DNA of 64,000 nt from Brevundimonas sp. SGAir0440. Its GTDB lineage: Bacteria > Pseudomonadota > Alphaproteobacteria > Caulobacterales > Caulobacteraceae. The DNA is taken from assembly GCF_005484585.1 (NCBI RefSeq), contig NZ_CP039435.1, positions 744,001 through 808,000 on the forward strand. The letters are read 5' to 3'. The position numbers and the translations under genes are program-made. The stretch's first letter is position 1; each line of letters starts with the position of its first letter. Of the stretch, positions 16,248 to 25,250 are shown in pieces. The notes under the pieces are model-generated. The model was given only the letters and a program-made list of their open reading frames with translations, ran no database searches and was not told where the DNA came from.

Positions 16248-17435
16248 CTACAACCGCTCAAACACCGTCTCGATCACCCGACGATAGACGGCCGTCAGCG
16301 TCTCCAGCTCCGCCGTCGGCACGCGTTCGTCGATCTGGTGCATGGTCTGGCCGATCAGGCCCAGTTCCAGGACCGGGCACAGGGCGCGGATGAAGCGGGC
16401 GTCGGAGGTGCCGCCGGTGGTGGAGGCTTCGGGGCGGCGGCCCGCCACGGCCTCGACCGCGTCCTGAACCGCCTCCACGAAGGCGCCCGGCTCGGTCAGA
16501 AAGGCCTCGCCCGAGCACAGGTGCTCCAGGGTGATCTGAAGCCCGGTCTCGGCCTGCATGGCCCCGGCCTCGCGGTTCAGCCAGTCGATCAGGGCGTCGC
16601 CGGTGTGGCTGGGGTTGAAGCGGATGTTCAGCCGCGCCGTCGCCTGGGCCGGGATGATATTGGTGGCCGGATTGCCGATGTCGATGGTGGTGATTTCAAG
16701 GTTCGACGGAGGGAAATTCTCGTAACCTTCATCCAGAACGTGGTCGTTCAGGCGGGCCATCAGTTTTGCGATCACCGGGGCCGGGTTGGCGGCCCGTTCC
16801 GGATAGGCGACGTGGCCCTGTTTGCCATGCACGGTGATCCAGGTGTTCAGCGAGCCGCGCCGCCCGACCTTGATCATGTCGCCCAGCTGCTGCGACGACG
16901 AGGGTTCGCCAACGACGCAGGCGTCGATGAGCTCGCCCTCGGCGGCCAGGGCCTCGACCACGCGCTTGGTGCCATGCAGCGCCGGGCCTTCCTCGTCGCC
17001 GGTGATCAGGAAGGAGAGGGAGCCGGCGGGTTCGCGGTCCGCGATGACCTGGGACACGGCGGCGACCCAGGCGGCGATCCCGCCCTTCATGTCCACCGCG
17101 CCGCGACCGTACAGGACGCCGTCTCGGACCTCGGCGTTGAAGGGTTGCGACGACCACTGGTCCGACGGGCCAGTCGGAACCACATCCGTATGGCCGGCGA
17201 AACAGAGGTTGGGCGAGGCGGTCCCGCGCCGGGCGTACAGGTTCTCGATCCGCGCATGAACGCCTTCGCCCCCCGGTCCCTCGAAAGCCAGGCGGCGGCA
17301 GGTGAAGCCCAGCGCCGTCAGATGCCGTTCCAGCACATCCATCGCCCCTTCGTCGGCGGGCGTGACGGAGGGAATGCGGATCAGGTCGCGGGTCAGTTCG
17401 ACAGGATCGATAACGGGAGTTGATGCGCGGCTCAT
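16248..17435 (-). CDS. dapE: Succinyl-diaminopimelate desuccinylase
   Basis: A 395-residue M20A zinc hydrolase that removes succinate from N-succinyl-LL-diaminopimelate in lysine and peptidoglycan synthesis. Metal-ligand motifs are in order: FAGHTDVVPTG (His), GRGAVDMKGGIAAW (bridging Asp), TGDEEGPALHGT (catalytic Glu pair), and a C-terminal MHQIDERVP. The dimerisation (lid) domain occupies roughly 185-300. GGTSDARFI near the C-terminus matches DapE rather than ArgE or carboxypeptidase relatives. Length fits the family (about 375-390). It is divergent from the MFS exporter with a 66-base gap. Confidence 0.93.
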   Translation of the reverse strand: MSRASTPVIDPVELTRDLIRIPSVTPADEGAMDVLERHLTALGFTCRRLAFEGPGGEGVHARIENLYARRGTASPNLCFAGHTDVVPTGPSDQWSSQPFNAEVRDGVLYGRGAVDMKGGIAAWVAAVSQVIADREPAGSLSFLITGDEEGPALHGTKRVVEALAAEGELIDACVVGEPSSSQQLGDMIKVGRRGSLNTWITVHGKQGHVAYPERAANPAPVIAKLMARLNDHVLDEGYENFPPSNLEITTIDIGNPATNIIPAQATARLNIRFNPSHTGDALIDWLNREAGAMQAETGLQITLEHLCSGEAFLTEPGAFVEAVQDAVEAVAGRRPEASTTGGTSDARFIRALCPVLELGLIGQTMHQIDERVPTAELETLTAVYRRVIETVFERL

Positions 17436-17501
17436 GCGGCTATGCTTTAGGGATAATCCGCGTCTGCGAGAAGACGGTGCGCCCCTGCTGAAGCCGAGAC
17501 C

Positions 17502-18806
17502 TTGACCACAGAATTCCTCGAAACCGGCCCCGCCGCCCCGCCCGTTCCGCCGTCTCCATCATCTGGAGGGCCAGAAGGCCCGTCCAGCCCGTGGGGCATT
17601 CGCGATTTCCGCCTCCTGTGGTTCGGCCGTGTGGTGGCGGTGCTGGCGATCCAGATCCAGTCCTCGGCCCTGTTGTGGCAGGTCTATGAGATCGCCCGGC
17701 GGGATCATCCGATCGAGGAGGCCAGCCTGTATCTGGGGCTGGTGGGGCTGTGTCAGTTCTTGCCGCTTCTGGCCTTCACCCTGCCGGCCGGGGCGATGGC
17801 GGATCGGCGCGATAGAAAGCGCACGGTGTGGATCTCTATTCTGGTCGAGGCGGCCTGCGCGGGGTCGTTCCTGGCCATGGCCCTGCATGGCAACCCGCCG
17901 CTGTGGGGTCTGCTGGCGGTTGCGGCCCTGTTCGGCGCGGCGCGGGCGTTTCTGGCGCCGGCCAGCCAAGCCTTCCTGCCGATGGTGGTGGGACGCAAGG
18001 CCCTGCCGCCGGCCATTGCGGCCCAGTCCATCGCGTTTCAGACCGGGGCCATCGCCGGCCCGGCCCTGGGCGGGGTGATCGTGGGGGTCAACGTGCCCCT
18101 GGCCTATGCGGTGTCGCTGGGCATGTTCCTGCTGGCCGTCGCGGCCTTCATTCTGATCCGCACCAGCGGCAAGCCCGCCCCCCAAGCCAATCCGCTGTCG
18201 CCGGTCGACTCGGTGAAAGAGGGGCTGGCCTATGTGTGGAAGACCAAGATCGTGCTGGGCGCCATTTCGCTGGATCTGGTGGTGGTGCTGCTGGCGGGCG
18301 TGGCGCTGCTGACGCCGATCTTCGCGCGCGACATCCTGCATGTCGGGCCGCAGGGGTTCGGCCTGTTGCGGGCGTCCTTCGGCGTGGGGGCCATGGTCAT
18401 GGCCATCTATCTGAGCCGCTATCCGATCCGCCAGAACGGCGGGCGCTGGATGTTCGCGGCGGTGGCGGTGTTCGGCCTGTGCACCATCACCTTCGGCCTG
18501 TCGCGCATCGTTTGGCTGTCGGGCCTGGCCCTGTTCATCGGCGGGGCGGCGGACATGATCAGCGTCAATGTGCGCCAGACCCTGATCCAGCTGGCCACAC
18601 CCGATCACATGCGCGGCCGGGTGTCGTCGGTGTCCATGCTGTTCATCGGCGCCTCGAACGAACTGGGCGAGGCCTATTCCGGCGTCATGGTCCGGCTGCT
18701 GGGCGCGGTCGGCGCGGCGGTGTTCGGCGGGTTCGGCGCCCTGGCCGCGACCGGGGCCTGGGCGACGATGTTCCCGGGGCTGAGGAAGGCGGATCGGTTG
18801 ACGTGA
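17502..18806 (+). CDS. MFS transporter, enterobactin-exporter-like
   Basis: A 434-residue major facilitator with about 12 hydrophobic segments. The cytoplasmic loop GAMADRRDRKRTVW between helices 2 and 3 is the MFS A-motif equivalent. The overall pattern (IRDFRLLWFGRVVAVLAIQIQSSALLWQVYE at the N-terminus) resembles the DHA3/EntS group of drug and siderophore exporters. The best start available is TTG at 17502, preceded by a cytosolic Pro/Ser-rich tail of about 30 residues. There is no siderophore gene nearby, so substrate is unknown. It ends next to an inverted-repeat element at 18817. Confidence 0.85.
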   Translation: MTTEFLETGPAAPPVPPSPSSGGPEGPSSPWGIRDFRLLWFGRVVAVLAIQIQSSALLWQVYEIARRDHPIEEASLYLGLVGLCQFLPLLAFTLPAGAMADRRDRKRTVWISILVEAACAGSFLAMALHGNPPLWGLLAVAALFGAARAFLAPASQAFLPMVVGRKALPPAIAAQSIAFQTGAIAGPALGGVIVGVNVPLAYAVSLGMFLLAVAAFILIRTSGKPAPQANPLSPVDSVKEGLAYVWKTKIVLGAISLDLVVVLLAGVALLTPIFARDILHVGPQGFGLLRASFGVGAMVMAIYLSRYPIRQNGGRWMFAAVAVFGLCTITFGLSRIVWLSGLALFIGGAADMISVNVRQTLIQLATPDHMRGRVSSVSMLFIGASNELGEAYSGVMVRLLGAVGAAVFGGFGALAATGAWATMFPGLRKADRLT

Positions 18807-18816
18807 GTCGTGAGCG

Positions 18817-18867
18817 GTGAATCGTGACTAGCGAACGCACCAATCACGATTCACCAATCACGCTTCA
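18817..18867. repeat. Inverted repeat of GTGAATCGTGA type at the dcd 3' end
   Basis: GTGAATCGTGA (18817-18827) pairs with TCACGATTCAC (18844-18854) across 16 bases, and a variant unit TCACGCTTCACCA follows at 18859-18870. The last unit supplies the stop codon of the convergent dCTP deaminase gene (TCA at 18865-18867). It could act as a transcription terminator between two convergent genes. Confidence 0.7.
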
Positions 18868-19890
18868 CCACGCCTTGAAATGCTTCGACAGCTTCAGGCC
18901 CTGGTTCTGGTAGTGGCTGCCGCTTTCGCCATACAGACGGCTGGGCCGTTCGGTCAGGGGCTCGTACACCAGGCGGGCGACGATCTGGCCATGTTCCAGC
19001 AGGAACGGCGTGTCGTGGGTGCGGACCTCCAGCACGCCTTTCGAGCCCGCGCCGTGCGCCTCGTCGGTGCCGAAGCCGGGGTCGAAGAAGCCGGCGTAGT
19101 GGACGCGGAACTCGCCGACCGACGGATCGATGGGCGTCATTTCGGCGGCCTGATCGACCGGGATTTCGACGTCGTCGGACGAGGCCAGGATGTAGAACTC
19201 GCCCGGATCCAGCAGCAGTTCGCCACGGCGCAGGCTCAGCGGCTCCCAGAAGTCGCGCGGGTCGTGGCCGTCGATGTGGTCCAGATCGACCACGCCCGCA
19301 TGGCGACGCCCGCGGAAGCCGACGATGTCGCCGCCCTGCAGATCGACGCCGACCGAGCGGGTTTCCAGCTTGGGCGGATCGCCGGCCTTGAGGCGCAACT
19401 GGTTCAGGCGCGTGCCGGGACGGACCAGGATGGAGAAGGTCTGGGGCGCGACCTCCATATAGAGCGGGCCGTCATAACCCTCGGCCACATCATCGAAGCT
19501 GGCGCCCTGATCCGTCAGCAGACGCACGAAGACATCGACGCGTCCGGTGGAGCTTTTCGGATTGGCGCGGGCGATCAGGCCTTGGGGCAGTTTCAGCCGC
19601 TCCTGGAGGCGCACGATATAGACGCAGCCCTTTTCCAGCACGACGCCCGCCTCGGTGATCTCGATGGCGTGCATCGCCACGTCGGCGATGCGGTCCTCGA
19701 CCTTGCGCCGGCCGGGCAGGAAGGAGGCGCGGACGCGCCAGGCCTGATCCGACAGCCGCAGGTCCAGACTGGCCGGCTGGACCTGGTCGTGGTCGAAGGG
19801 CGTGTCGGACGTGACGGCGCCTGTGGCGATCAATGTCTCGATGGACTGGGCGGGCAGGATGCCGGGACGGGGCGCTTGGAAGGAACTCAT
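18865..19890 (-). CDS. dcd: 2'-deoxycytidine 5'-triphosphate deaminase
   Basis: A 341-residue protein of the alphaproteobacterial long dCTP deaminase type, with two related dUTPase-fold halves. The first holds VQPASLDLRLSD (about residues 42-53), a strong Dcd motif, and the substrate site ANPKSSTGRVDVFVRLLTDQG (about 109-129), which carries the SSxGR signature. The second half begins near 180. It would deaminate dCTP to dUTP for thymidylate synthesis. Typical Dcd proteins are about 190 residues, so the doubled form is notable but normal for Caulobacterales. The final residues KAW are encoded inside an inverted-repeat array. Confidence 0.85.
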   Translation of the reverse strand: MSSFQAPRPGILPAQSIETLIATGAVTSDTPFDHDQVQPASLDLRLSDQAWRVRASFLPGRRKVEDRIADVAMHAIEITEAGVVLEKGCVYIVRLQERLKLPQGLIARANPKSSTGRVDVFVRLLTDQGASFDDVAEGYDGPLYMEVAPQTFSILVRPGTRLNQLRLKAGDPPKLETRSVGVDLQGGDIVGFRGRRHAGVVDLDHIDGHDPRDFWEPLSLRRGELLLDPGEFYILASSDDVEIPVDQAAEMTPIDPSVGEFRVHYAGFFDPGFGTDEAHGAGSKGVLEVRTHDTPFLLEHGQIVARLVYEPLTERPSRLYGESGSHYQNQGLKLSKHFKAW

Positions 19891-19971
19891 GGCGTCTGTC
19901 TCACACGGTTTTCACGACTTGTCTCCAAGTCGCGCTTGCAGCCCGCGCGCGGCGGGGCGAGCATATAGCCC

Positions 19972-20379
19972 ATGCACGAGGGTCCTGCCTATACCGCCGA
20001 GACGAACGGCATCCTGATCCGGGTCCGGCCCAGCTATCTGGCGGGCCAGTCCGATCCCGACGAAGGCCGCTGGGTCTGGGCCTACCAGATCGAGATCGTG
20101 AACCTGACGGGATCGACGGTGCAGCTGATGGCGCGTCGATGGACCATCACCGACGGCCACGGCCATGTCGAAGAGGTGCGCGGCCCCGGTGTCGTCGGCG
20201 AACAGCCGGTGATCGAACCGGGCGGCAGCTACGCCTATGCGTCGGGCTGTCCGCTCGGCACCGACAGCGGCTCGATGGTGGGCGCCTATTATATGACGGA
20301 TGCGGATGGGCGCAGTTTCGAGGCGCAGATTCCGGCGTTCTCGCTGGATACGCCGGATGCGCGGCGGGTGCTAAACTGA
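19972..20379 (+). CDS. apaG: ApaG protein
   Basis: A 135-residue ApaG/DUF525 protein with a fibronectin-like beta fold. Diagnostic stretches are WAYQIEIVNLTGSTVQLMARRWTITDGHG and EVRGPGVVGEQPVIEPGGSYAYASGCPLGTDSGSMVGAYYM, the latter with the GxGVVGxxP motif. ApaG has been linked to Co2+/Mg2+ homeostasis, and the exact biochemical role is unresolved. It stands alone: divergent from dcd with an 81-base gap and convergent with gcrA across a 211-base gap that contains a hairpin. Confidence 0.93.
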   Translation: MHEGPAYTAETNGILIRVRPSYLAGQSDPDEGRWVWAYQIEIVNLTGSTVQLMARRWTITDGHGHVEEVRGPGVVGEQPVIEPGGSYAYASGCPLGTDSGSMVGAYYMTDADGRSFEAQIPAFSLDTPDARRVLN

Positions 20380-20518
20380 GGGCGGATGGGGCTGCGTCAA
20401 CCCGGATGAACCGCAGCCCCGCCCCTGAAATCTCGCCGGCCGCTTGCGCGAACCGGCGAGGGGGAAGTCGGCTCGATGAGGAGCATCTTTTTGGCGCTAC
20501 GTTCGCGACGCGGTCGCT

Positions 20519-20571
20519 CGCGACTTGAGCGCAGTCGTGCGTCCTGCGCGAAGCGCCGCGCTCAAGTCGCG
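20519..20571. terminator. Perfect 14-bp inverted repeat between apaG and gcrA
   Basis: CGCGACTTGAGCGC (20519-20532) is exactly complementary to GCGCTCAAGTCGCG (20558-20571), with a 25-base loop that holds further GC-rich pairing. It lies in the 211-base gap between two convergent genes, where a bidirectional terminator is expected. There is no T-tract, so a factor-dependent or purely structural role is possible. The rest of the gap (20380-20518) shows nothing I can name. Confidence 0.55.
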
Positions 20572-20590
20572 CGAAGCGCGTTAGCGCTCT

Positions 20591-21127
20591 TTAGATGTAA
20601 CGCCGCAGGCTGCGGGCCAGGTCGGAACCGCTTTCCTTGGAGCCGCGACGGACTTGCGGCTGGTAGGCGACGCGGGCGTGTTCGACGCAATAGACGCCTT
20701 CCGACGAGCGGCGGCCGCAGAAGCTGAACTCGCGCGACGACGGGTCTCCGATCGGCCATTTGCACATGTGGGCGCCCAGGGTCATCACGGTCGCCGTGCC
20801 CGGCAGGTCCGGGATCGGGGCGGGGACGGGGGCTGCGGGTTCGACCGGCTTGGGCTGGACGGCTTCCAGACGGCGCGGGGCCGAGGGTTGCTGCGCCGGA
20901 GCGGCCGGCGCCGGGCGCGGACGCGCGGTGCGGAAGGTCGCGGCGACGGTGCGCGCCGGTTGCGACGGGGCGGCCCGGCCCGACAGGCCCAGACGGTGCA
21001 CCTTGCCGATCACGGCGTTGCGGGTGACCCCGCCGCCCAGTTGTTTGGCGATCTGGCTCGCGGACTGGCCCTCAAGCCAGAGCTTCTTTAGCGCGCCTAC
21101 GCGGTCGTCGGTCCAGCCTGCGGTCAT
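20591..21127 (-). CDS. gcrA: Cell cycle regulator GcrA
   Basis: A 178-residue GcrA protein, the sigma-70 cofactor that activates promoters carrying CcrM-methylated GANTC sites in Caulobacter. The N-terminal helix-turn-helix reads WTDDRVGALKKLWLEGQSASQIAKQLG, followed by VTRNAVIGKVHRLGL, both nearly invariant in GcrA. A Pro/Ala-rich linker (about 60-110) leads to the C-terminal sigma-binding domain with a cysteine/histidine set (HMCKWPIGDP, FCGRR, YCVEHARVAY). I choose the ATG ending at 21127 because of the GGAGGGTGGC ribosome-binding site; an upstream ATG at 21154 would add nine residues. It is transcribed from a control region with three GANTC sites. Confidence 0.95.
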   Translation of the reverse strand: MTAGWTDDRVGALKKLWLEGQSASQIAKQLGGGVTRNAVIGKVHRLGLSGRAAPSQPARTVAATFRTARPRPAPAAPAQQPSAPRRLEAVQPKPVEPAAPVPAPIPDLPGTATVMTLGAHMCKWPIGDPSSREFSFCGRRSSEGVYCVEHARVAYQPQVRRGSKESGSDLARSLRRYI

Positions 21128-21285
21128 GCCACCCTCCAGCGAGTTTGGATTCAATATCTAGGTCCAGGCTCCCCCTCCGGGGTCTTGACCTACAACTAAT
21201 CGTAAACCAGCCGTTAAGAGACGCAAGATGTGCGAATCATCCTGTCCACAGAAACCAGATATTGAATCATCGTTAAGGTTAGCGC
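21128..21285 (-). promoter_or_regulatory. gcrA: gcrA control region with GANTC sites and DnaA-like box
   Basis: Three GANTC sites (21148-21152, 21234-21238, 21264-21268) are clustered in about 120 bases. A DnaA-box-like TGTCCACAG lies at 21243-21251, followed by AGATATTG at 21257-21264, and CtrA-like CGTTAAG and CGTTAAGGTTA occur at about 21212 and 21270. Caulobacter gcrA is known to be activated by DnaA and repressed by CtrA. The same TGTCCACAG and AGATATTG pair recurs before podJ. Confidence 0.55.
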
Positions 21286-21287
21286 GA

Positions 21288-21377
21288 GAGTGGCGAGTGG
21301 CGAGTGGCGAGTGGCGACGCCTGACGCGGCGGCCTAATGGGTTCCTTCTCGTCACTCGCCACTAACCACTCGCCACA
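21288..21377. repeat. Four GAGTGGC tandem units with inverted counterpart
   Basis: GAGTGGC is repeated four times head to tail (21288-21315), and after a spacer of about 35 bases the complementary sequence GTCACTCGCCACT plus ACCACTCGCCACA follows (21351-21377). The structure could fold into a long hairpin. It sits between the gcrA promoter and the ABC permease start, so it may insulate the two divergent genes. Confidence 0.75.
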
Positions 21378-21415
21378 CCTTGCGTAGCAAGGCTTCAAAG
21401 CGCATCTGGCGGGCC

Positions 21416-22246
21416 ATGACCGATACGCACGATCTGATCTCCACCCGGCCTGCCGGCCTGCCGCAGCCGCGTCGCTATCCGGGGATCAACTGGGTCGGGG
21501 TGCAGACCCTGTATCTGCGCGAGGTGCGGCGCTTCTGGAAGGTGGGCGCCCAGACGGTCGCGGCGCCGGTCGTCACGACGCTGCTCTATATGCTGGTGTT
21601 CGTGGTGGCGCTTCAGAACGCGCGGCCGCCGCTGCACGGCACGCCGTTCGCCCTGTTCGTCGCGCCCGGCCTGATCATGATGGCCATGTTGAACAACGCC
21701 TTCGCCAACGCCTCGTCCAGCCTGATCCAGGCCAAGATCATGGGTACCGCGACCGACTTCCTGACCCCGCCGCTCAGCCCGCTGGAGCTGACGCTGGGCT
21801 TTACGCTGGGCGCCGCGACGCGCGGCCTGGCGGTCGGTCTGGTGACGGCGATCTGCGTGCTGCCGTTCGCGCCTTTGGGCATAGCCAACATCTTCGCCAT
21901 CATCTGGTTCGCCCTGGCCGCCTGTTTCATCATGGGCATGACCGGCGTGCTGGCGGGGCTGTGGAGCGAGAAGTTCGACCACCTGTCGGCGGTCCAGAAC
22001 TTCATCGTCATGCCGATGACCTTCCTGTCGGGCACCTTCTATCTGGTCGAGAACCTGCCCGAGCCGTTCCGGGCGCTGAGCCGCTACAATCCTTTCTTCT
22101 ATCTGATCGACGGCTTCCGCTACGGCTTCATCGGCCATGCCGAGAGCCATCTGACGGTCGGCGTCATAGGGTCGGCCGTGCTGATGGCCGTCATGGGCGT
22201 GGTCTGCTGGCTGGTGTTCCGCTCGGGCTGGCGTCTTAAGAGCTAG
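21416..22246 (+). CDS. ABC-2 type transporter permease
   Basis: A 276-residue permease with six hydrophobic segments after a cytoplasmic N-terminus. It carries the ABC-2 signature region around NPFFYLIDGFRYGFIG near the C-terminus, typical of the YadH/NodJ subgroup. LYLREVRRFWKVGAQTVAAPVVTTLLYML opens the first helix. I start at ATG 21416 (MTDTHDL); an in-frame upstream start at 21380 lies inside the repeat region. The ATP-binding subunit is not adjacent in this window, which is common for this subgroup. Substrate unknown. Confidence 0.85.
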   Translation: MTDTHDLISTRPAGLPQPRRYPGINWVGVQTLYLREVRRFWKVGAQTVAAPVVTTLLYMLVFVVALQNARPPLHGTPFALFVAPGLIMMAMLNNAFANASSSLIQAKIMGTATDFLTPPLSPLELTLGFTLGAATRGLAVGLVTAICVLPFAPLGIANIFAIIWFALAACFIMGMTGVLAGLWSEKFDHLSAVQNFIVMPMTFLSGTFYLVENLPEPFRALSRYNPFFYLIDGFRYGFIGHAESHLTVGVIGSAVLMAVMGVVCWLVFRSGWRLKS

Positions 22247-22288
22247 ATCGCTACCTGTTGCGGATCGCTCCCCCGAGAGGTCCGCTTC

Positions 22289-23314
22289 ATGCTGTTTCGT
22301 TCGCTCGTCGCCGCCACGGCCCTGTTCGCCGCCACATCCGCTTTTGAGCCTGCCTTCGCTCAGGAAGCGACGCCCCAGGCCGGCGACCGCCCCGACATCG
22401 CCGCCGGCGCCGCCCAGTTCATCAAGCCCACCAACGCCGAGCGGACCCAGGTTCTGGTCGGTTTCCTGACGACGCTGGGCTTCACGCCCGAAATCCAGAC
22501 CTTCGAAGGCGGCAACCAGGCCACCGGCCCGATGGAAGGCGCCAATGTCGTCGTCACGGTGGGCGAGGGCGACAAGGATATCGTCCTGACCGCCCACTAT
22601 GACGCGGTGAAGCTGCGCGACGGGACGCTGTCGCAGGGCATCGTCGACAACGTCGGCTCAGTCATGGCGATGATGGAGGCGGCCAAGACGCTGGATATGG
22701 CGCTGGAAGGCCAGCCGGTCGCCCACCGCTTCGTCTTTGTCTTCACCGACCAGGAAGAGCTGGGCCTTCTGGGCGCCAAGGCCTTCCTTGAGAAACACGG
22801 CAAGGACCGGATCGCCGCCGTCATCAACGCCGATGTCGCCGCCTATGGCCAGACGGTCATGTATGGCGAGAACAATGGGCCGCAATCGGCCTTCGTGCTG
22901 GAGACGCTGCGCGGCCTGTGCGCCGAACGCGGCTTCGACTGCATGCCCTATCCGACCTATCCGCCCAGCGACGACCGCGCCTTCTCGGCCGCCGGCGTGC
23001 CGGTGGTGTCGATGGGCACCCAGGATGCGGTCGGCGCCCACCAGATGTGGCTGGCGTTCAACGGCGGCAAGGACAACGGCCTGAAGGAAGGCTTCGTCCC
23101 GCCCGTCTTCCAGCGCATCCATTCGACCGAGGACAAGCTGTCATATCTGAAGGGCGTCGATGTCGCCCGTTTCGGCCTTTTCATTGCCGATCTCGGCCTG
23201 GCCTTGGACAAGAAGCTGGTCGAAATCCAGGCCAAGAACGCAGCAGTCGCCGCCGAAACTGCCCCGACCGAAACAACGCCGGCGTCCCCGGCGACGACGC
23301 CCGGCGGCGAGTGA
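22289..23314 (+). CDS. Secreted M28 family peptidase
   Basis: A 341-residue zinc aminopeptidase-like protein. The signal peptide ends at AFAQ (residue 25). The metal-binding set of M28 enzymes is present: His in LTAHYDAV (about residue 97), Asp in QGIVDNVGSV, the catalytic Glu pair in TDQEELGLLGAKAF, Asp in INADVAAYG and a late His in RIHSTEDKL. The C-terminus is a Thr/Ala/Pro-rich tail (about 310-341). It would act in the periplasm on peptides. It overlaps the next gene by four bases (GTGA), suggesting coupled translation. Confidence 0.87.
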   Translation: MLFRSLVAATALFAATSAFEPAFAQEATPQAGDRPDIAAGAAQFIKPTNAERTQVLVGFLTTLGFTPEIQTFEGGNQATGPMEGANVVVTVGEGDKDIVLTAHYDAVKLRDGTLSQGIVDNVGSVMAMMEAAKTLDMALEGQPVAHRFVFVFTDQEELGLLGAKAFLEKHGKDRIAAVINADVAAYGQTVMYGENNGPQSAFVLETLRGLCAERGFDCMPYPTYPPSDDRAFSAAGVPVVSMGTQDAVGAHQMWLAFNGGKDNGLKEGFVPPVFQRIHSTEDKLSYLKGVDVARFGLFIADLGLALDKKLVEIQAKNAAVAAETAPTETTPASPATTPGGE

Positions 23315-23835
23315 CGACGGTCATCGAGGTTCGCGGCGTCCAGCCGACGCCGAAGGAAGGTCGGGCGGCCATCAAGGCGTGGCCCGTCGTTCGGCGCTGG
23401 GCGAACCTGCCCGTCTTGTTCCTCGGCGGCGCCATGTTGGCGACTATCGCCGTCTGCCTCGGCCTGCCCCTGGAGTGGACCGGCTGGATCGTCGGCCTGC
23501 AGTTGGTCGGGCTGTATGGCTTTATCGGGCTGTCGATCCTGGCGCATTCCAGCGTCATGGCGGCGGCGCGCCGGTCGCCGATCGCGCAGAGGCCAACCGA
23601 CTGGCGCATTGATGACAGGGGTCTGGCGCTGTCGGGTGTGGATTTCGAAACCCGCATCGGCTGGCGCAATCTGGTCGCGGTGGTGGAGGACAAGGATCGC
23701 CTGATCTTCGCGGCCTCGCCCAACACCAACTTCATCTTGCCCCTGCGCGTGCTGGAGACGGATCAACGGCAGGCGCTGCGCGTCTTGATCGCCGATGTGC
23801 GAGCGCGAGGCGTCCTCGGCGCCGGTGTTGACTAA
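23311..23835 (+). CDS. YcxB-like membrane protein
   Basis: A 174-residue protein beginning with GTG inside the stop of the peptidase gene. Two hydrophobic helices lie at about 36-56 and 61-80. The C-terminal half reads [41 protein letters not shown], the PH-like beta-rich domain of the YcxB/DUF family, where a membrane-anchored N-terminus precedes a pleckstrin-like domain. Function is not known for the family. It ends with an Arg-rich stretch. Confidence 0.75.
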   Translation: MTTVIEVRGVQPTPKEGRAAIKAWPVVRRWANLPVLFLGGAMLATIAVCLGLPLEWTGWIVGLQLVGLYGFIGLSILAHSSVMAAARRSPIAQRPTDWRIDDRGLALSGVDFETRIGWRNLVAVVEDKDRLIFAASPNTNFILPLRVLETDQRQALRVLIADVRARGVLGAGVD

Positions 23836-23926
23836 GACCCGCGCGCGTCCGACAACGCCTGACCGTATTGATCCGGCTCCGTCGCGCTCGCGCCGGGGCC
23901 GTCTCGCTTTTGGAGGTCTTGGTCCC

Positions 23927-25120
23927 GTGTCCACTGAGCATTTGATGGGTGTCTACAATCGCGCGCCGCTGGAAGTGGAACGCGGCCGAGGCGCGCGTCT
24001 GTGGGCGACCGACGGGACCGAATATCTGGACTGCGTCGCCGGCATCTCGACCAACGGCTTGGGCCACGCCCACCCCGAACTGGTCCAGGCGGTCAAGGAT
24101 CAGGCCGAGAAGCTGTGGCACGTCTCCAACATCTTCCGCATTCCGGGTCAGGAAGCGCTGGCTGACGCCCTGTGCGAATCCAGCTTCGCCGACGTGGTGT
24201 TTTTCACCAACTCGGGCACCGAAGCCGTCGAATGCGCGCTGAAGACGGCGCGCAAATTCCACTCGGCCAATGGCGCGCCTGAGCGGATCGACATCTACGG
24301 CTTCGACGGCTCGTTCCACGGTCGGACCTATGGCGCGATCAACGCCGCCGCCAACCCCAGCTATACCGAGGGCTTCGGCCCGCCGATGCAGGGCTTCCAT
24401 CAGCTGAAGTGGGGCGACCATGAGGCGATCAAGGCCGCCATCGCCAACCCCACGACCGCCGCCATCATCGTCGAGCCCGTGCAGGGCGAGGGCGGCTGCC
24501 GCGCCATGCCCGAACAGTGCCTGCGGGGTCTGCGCGAACTGTGCGACGAACACGGCGTCCTGATCATCTTCGACGAGGTCCAGTGCGGCATGGGCCGGAC
24601 CGGCAAGCTGTGGGCCCATGAATGGGCGGGCATGGCGCCGGACATCATGGCGGTGGCCAAGGCCCTGGGCGGCGGCTTCCCCATCGGCGCCTGCCTGGCC
24701 TCGGCCAAGGCGGCCAAGGGCATGACGGTCGGCGTTCACGGCTCGACCTTCGGCGGCAACCCCCTGGCCATGGCCGTGGGCCAGAAGGCGCTGAGCCTGA
24801 TCGACACGCCCGAGACGCTGAACAACGTCAACGAGGTCGCCGGCTATCTGAAGCAGCAGTTCGCCGGCCTTCAGGAACGCTTCCCCGATGTGATCGCCGA
24901 CGTGCGCGGCAAGGGCCTTCTGATCGGCATCAAGATGGTGCCGAACAATCGCGAGTTCATGGCCCTGGCGCGCGACACGCAGAAGTTGCTGATCGCGGGC
25001 GGCGGCGACAACTGCGTGCGCCTGCTGCCGCCGTTGAACCTGACGCTGGACGAGGCCCGCGAAGCCGTGGCCCGTTTCGAAGCGGCCTGCGAGGTCGCCC
25101 GCGAAAAGCTGGCGGCCTGA
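23927..25120 (+). CDS. argD: Acetylornithine aminotransferase
   Basis: A 397-residue PLP-dependent class III aminotransferase of arginine (and possibly lysine) synthesis. The PLP pocket is visible in [18 protein letters not shown], the Asp in [20 protein letters not shown], and the Schiff-base Lys in [18 protein letters not shown] start at GTG 23927 because GGAGGT lies nine bases upstream; the frame is open further upstream but that part overlaps the YcxB-like gene. Size matches ArgD (about 400). It is followed, across a repeat element, by argF, forming an arginine gene pair as in many alphaproteobacteria. Confidence 0.93.
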   Translation: MSTEHLMGVYNRAPLEVERGRGARLWATDGTEYLDCVAGISTNGLGHAHPELVQAVKDQAEKLWHVSNIFRIPGQEALADALCESSFADVVFFTNSGTEAVECALKTARKFHSANGAPERIDIYGFDGSFHGRTYGAINAAANPSYTEGFGPPMQGFHQLKWGDHEAIKAAIANPTTAAIIVEPVQGEGGCRAMPEQCLRGLRELCDEHGVLIIFDEVQCGMGRTGKLWAHEWAGMAPDIMAVAKALGGGFPIGACLASAKAAKGMTVGVHGSTFGGNPLAMAVGQKALSLIDTPETLNNVNEVAGYLKQQFAGLQERFPDVIADVRGKGLLIGIKMVPNNREFMALARDTQKLLIAGGGDNCVRLLPPLNLTLDEAREAVARFEAACEVAREKLAA

Positions 25121-25129
25121 GCCCGACAT

Positions 25130-25250
25130 CCGCTCATCCCCGCGAAAGCGGGGACCCAGTTCTTTCGAGAACGCGGGATCGACGGATGAAACACCCGACG
25201 GGCGGCTGTCGCCCACAGCACTAGGTCCCCGCCTTCGCGGGGATGAGCGG
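25130..25250. repeat. Long inverted repeat, 27-bp arms, between argD and argF
   Basis: The left arm (25130-25156) and right arm (25224-25250) are reverse complements at 26 of 27 positions, around a 67-base centre. Each arm is itself a hairpin (CCCCGCGAAAGCGGGG core). The type resembles REP-like palindromes that begin CTCATCCCCGC. The right end overlaps the Shine-Dalgarno of argF (GGAG at 25249-25252). Antisense translation gives the familiar [15 protein letters not shown] peptides seen when such repeats are mistaken for genes. Confidence 0.85.
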
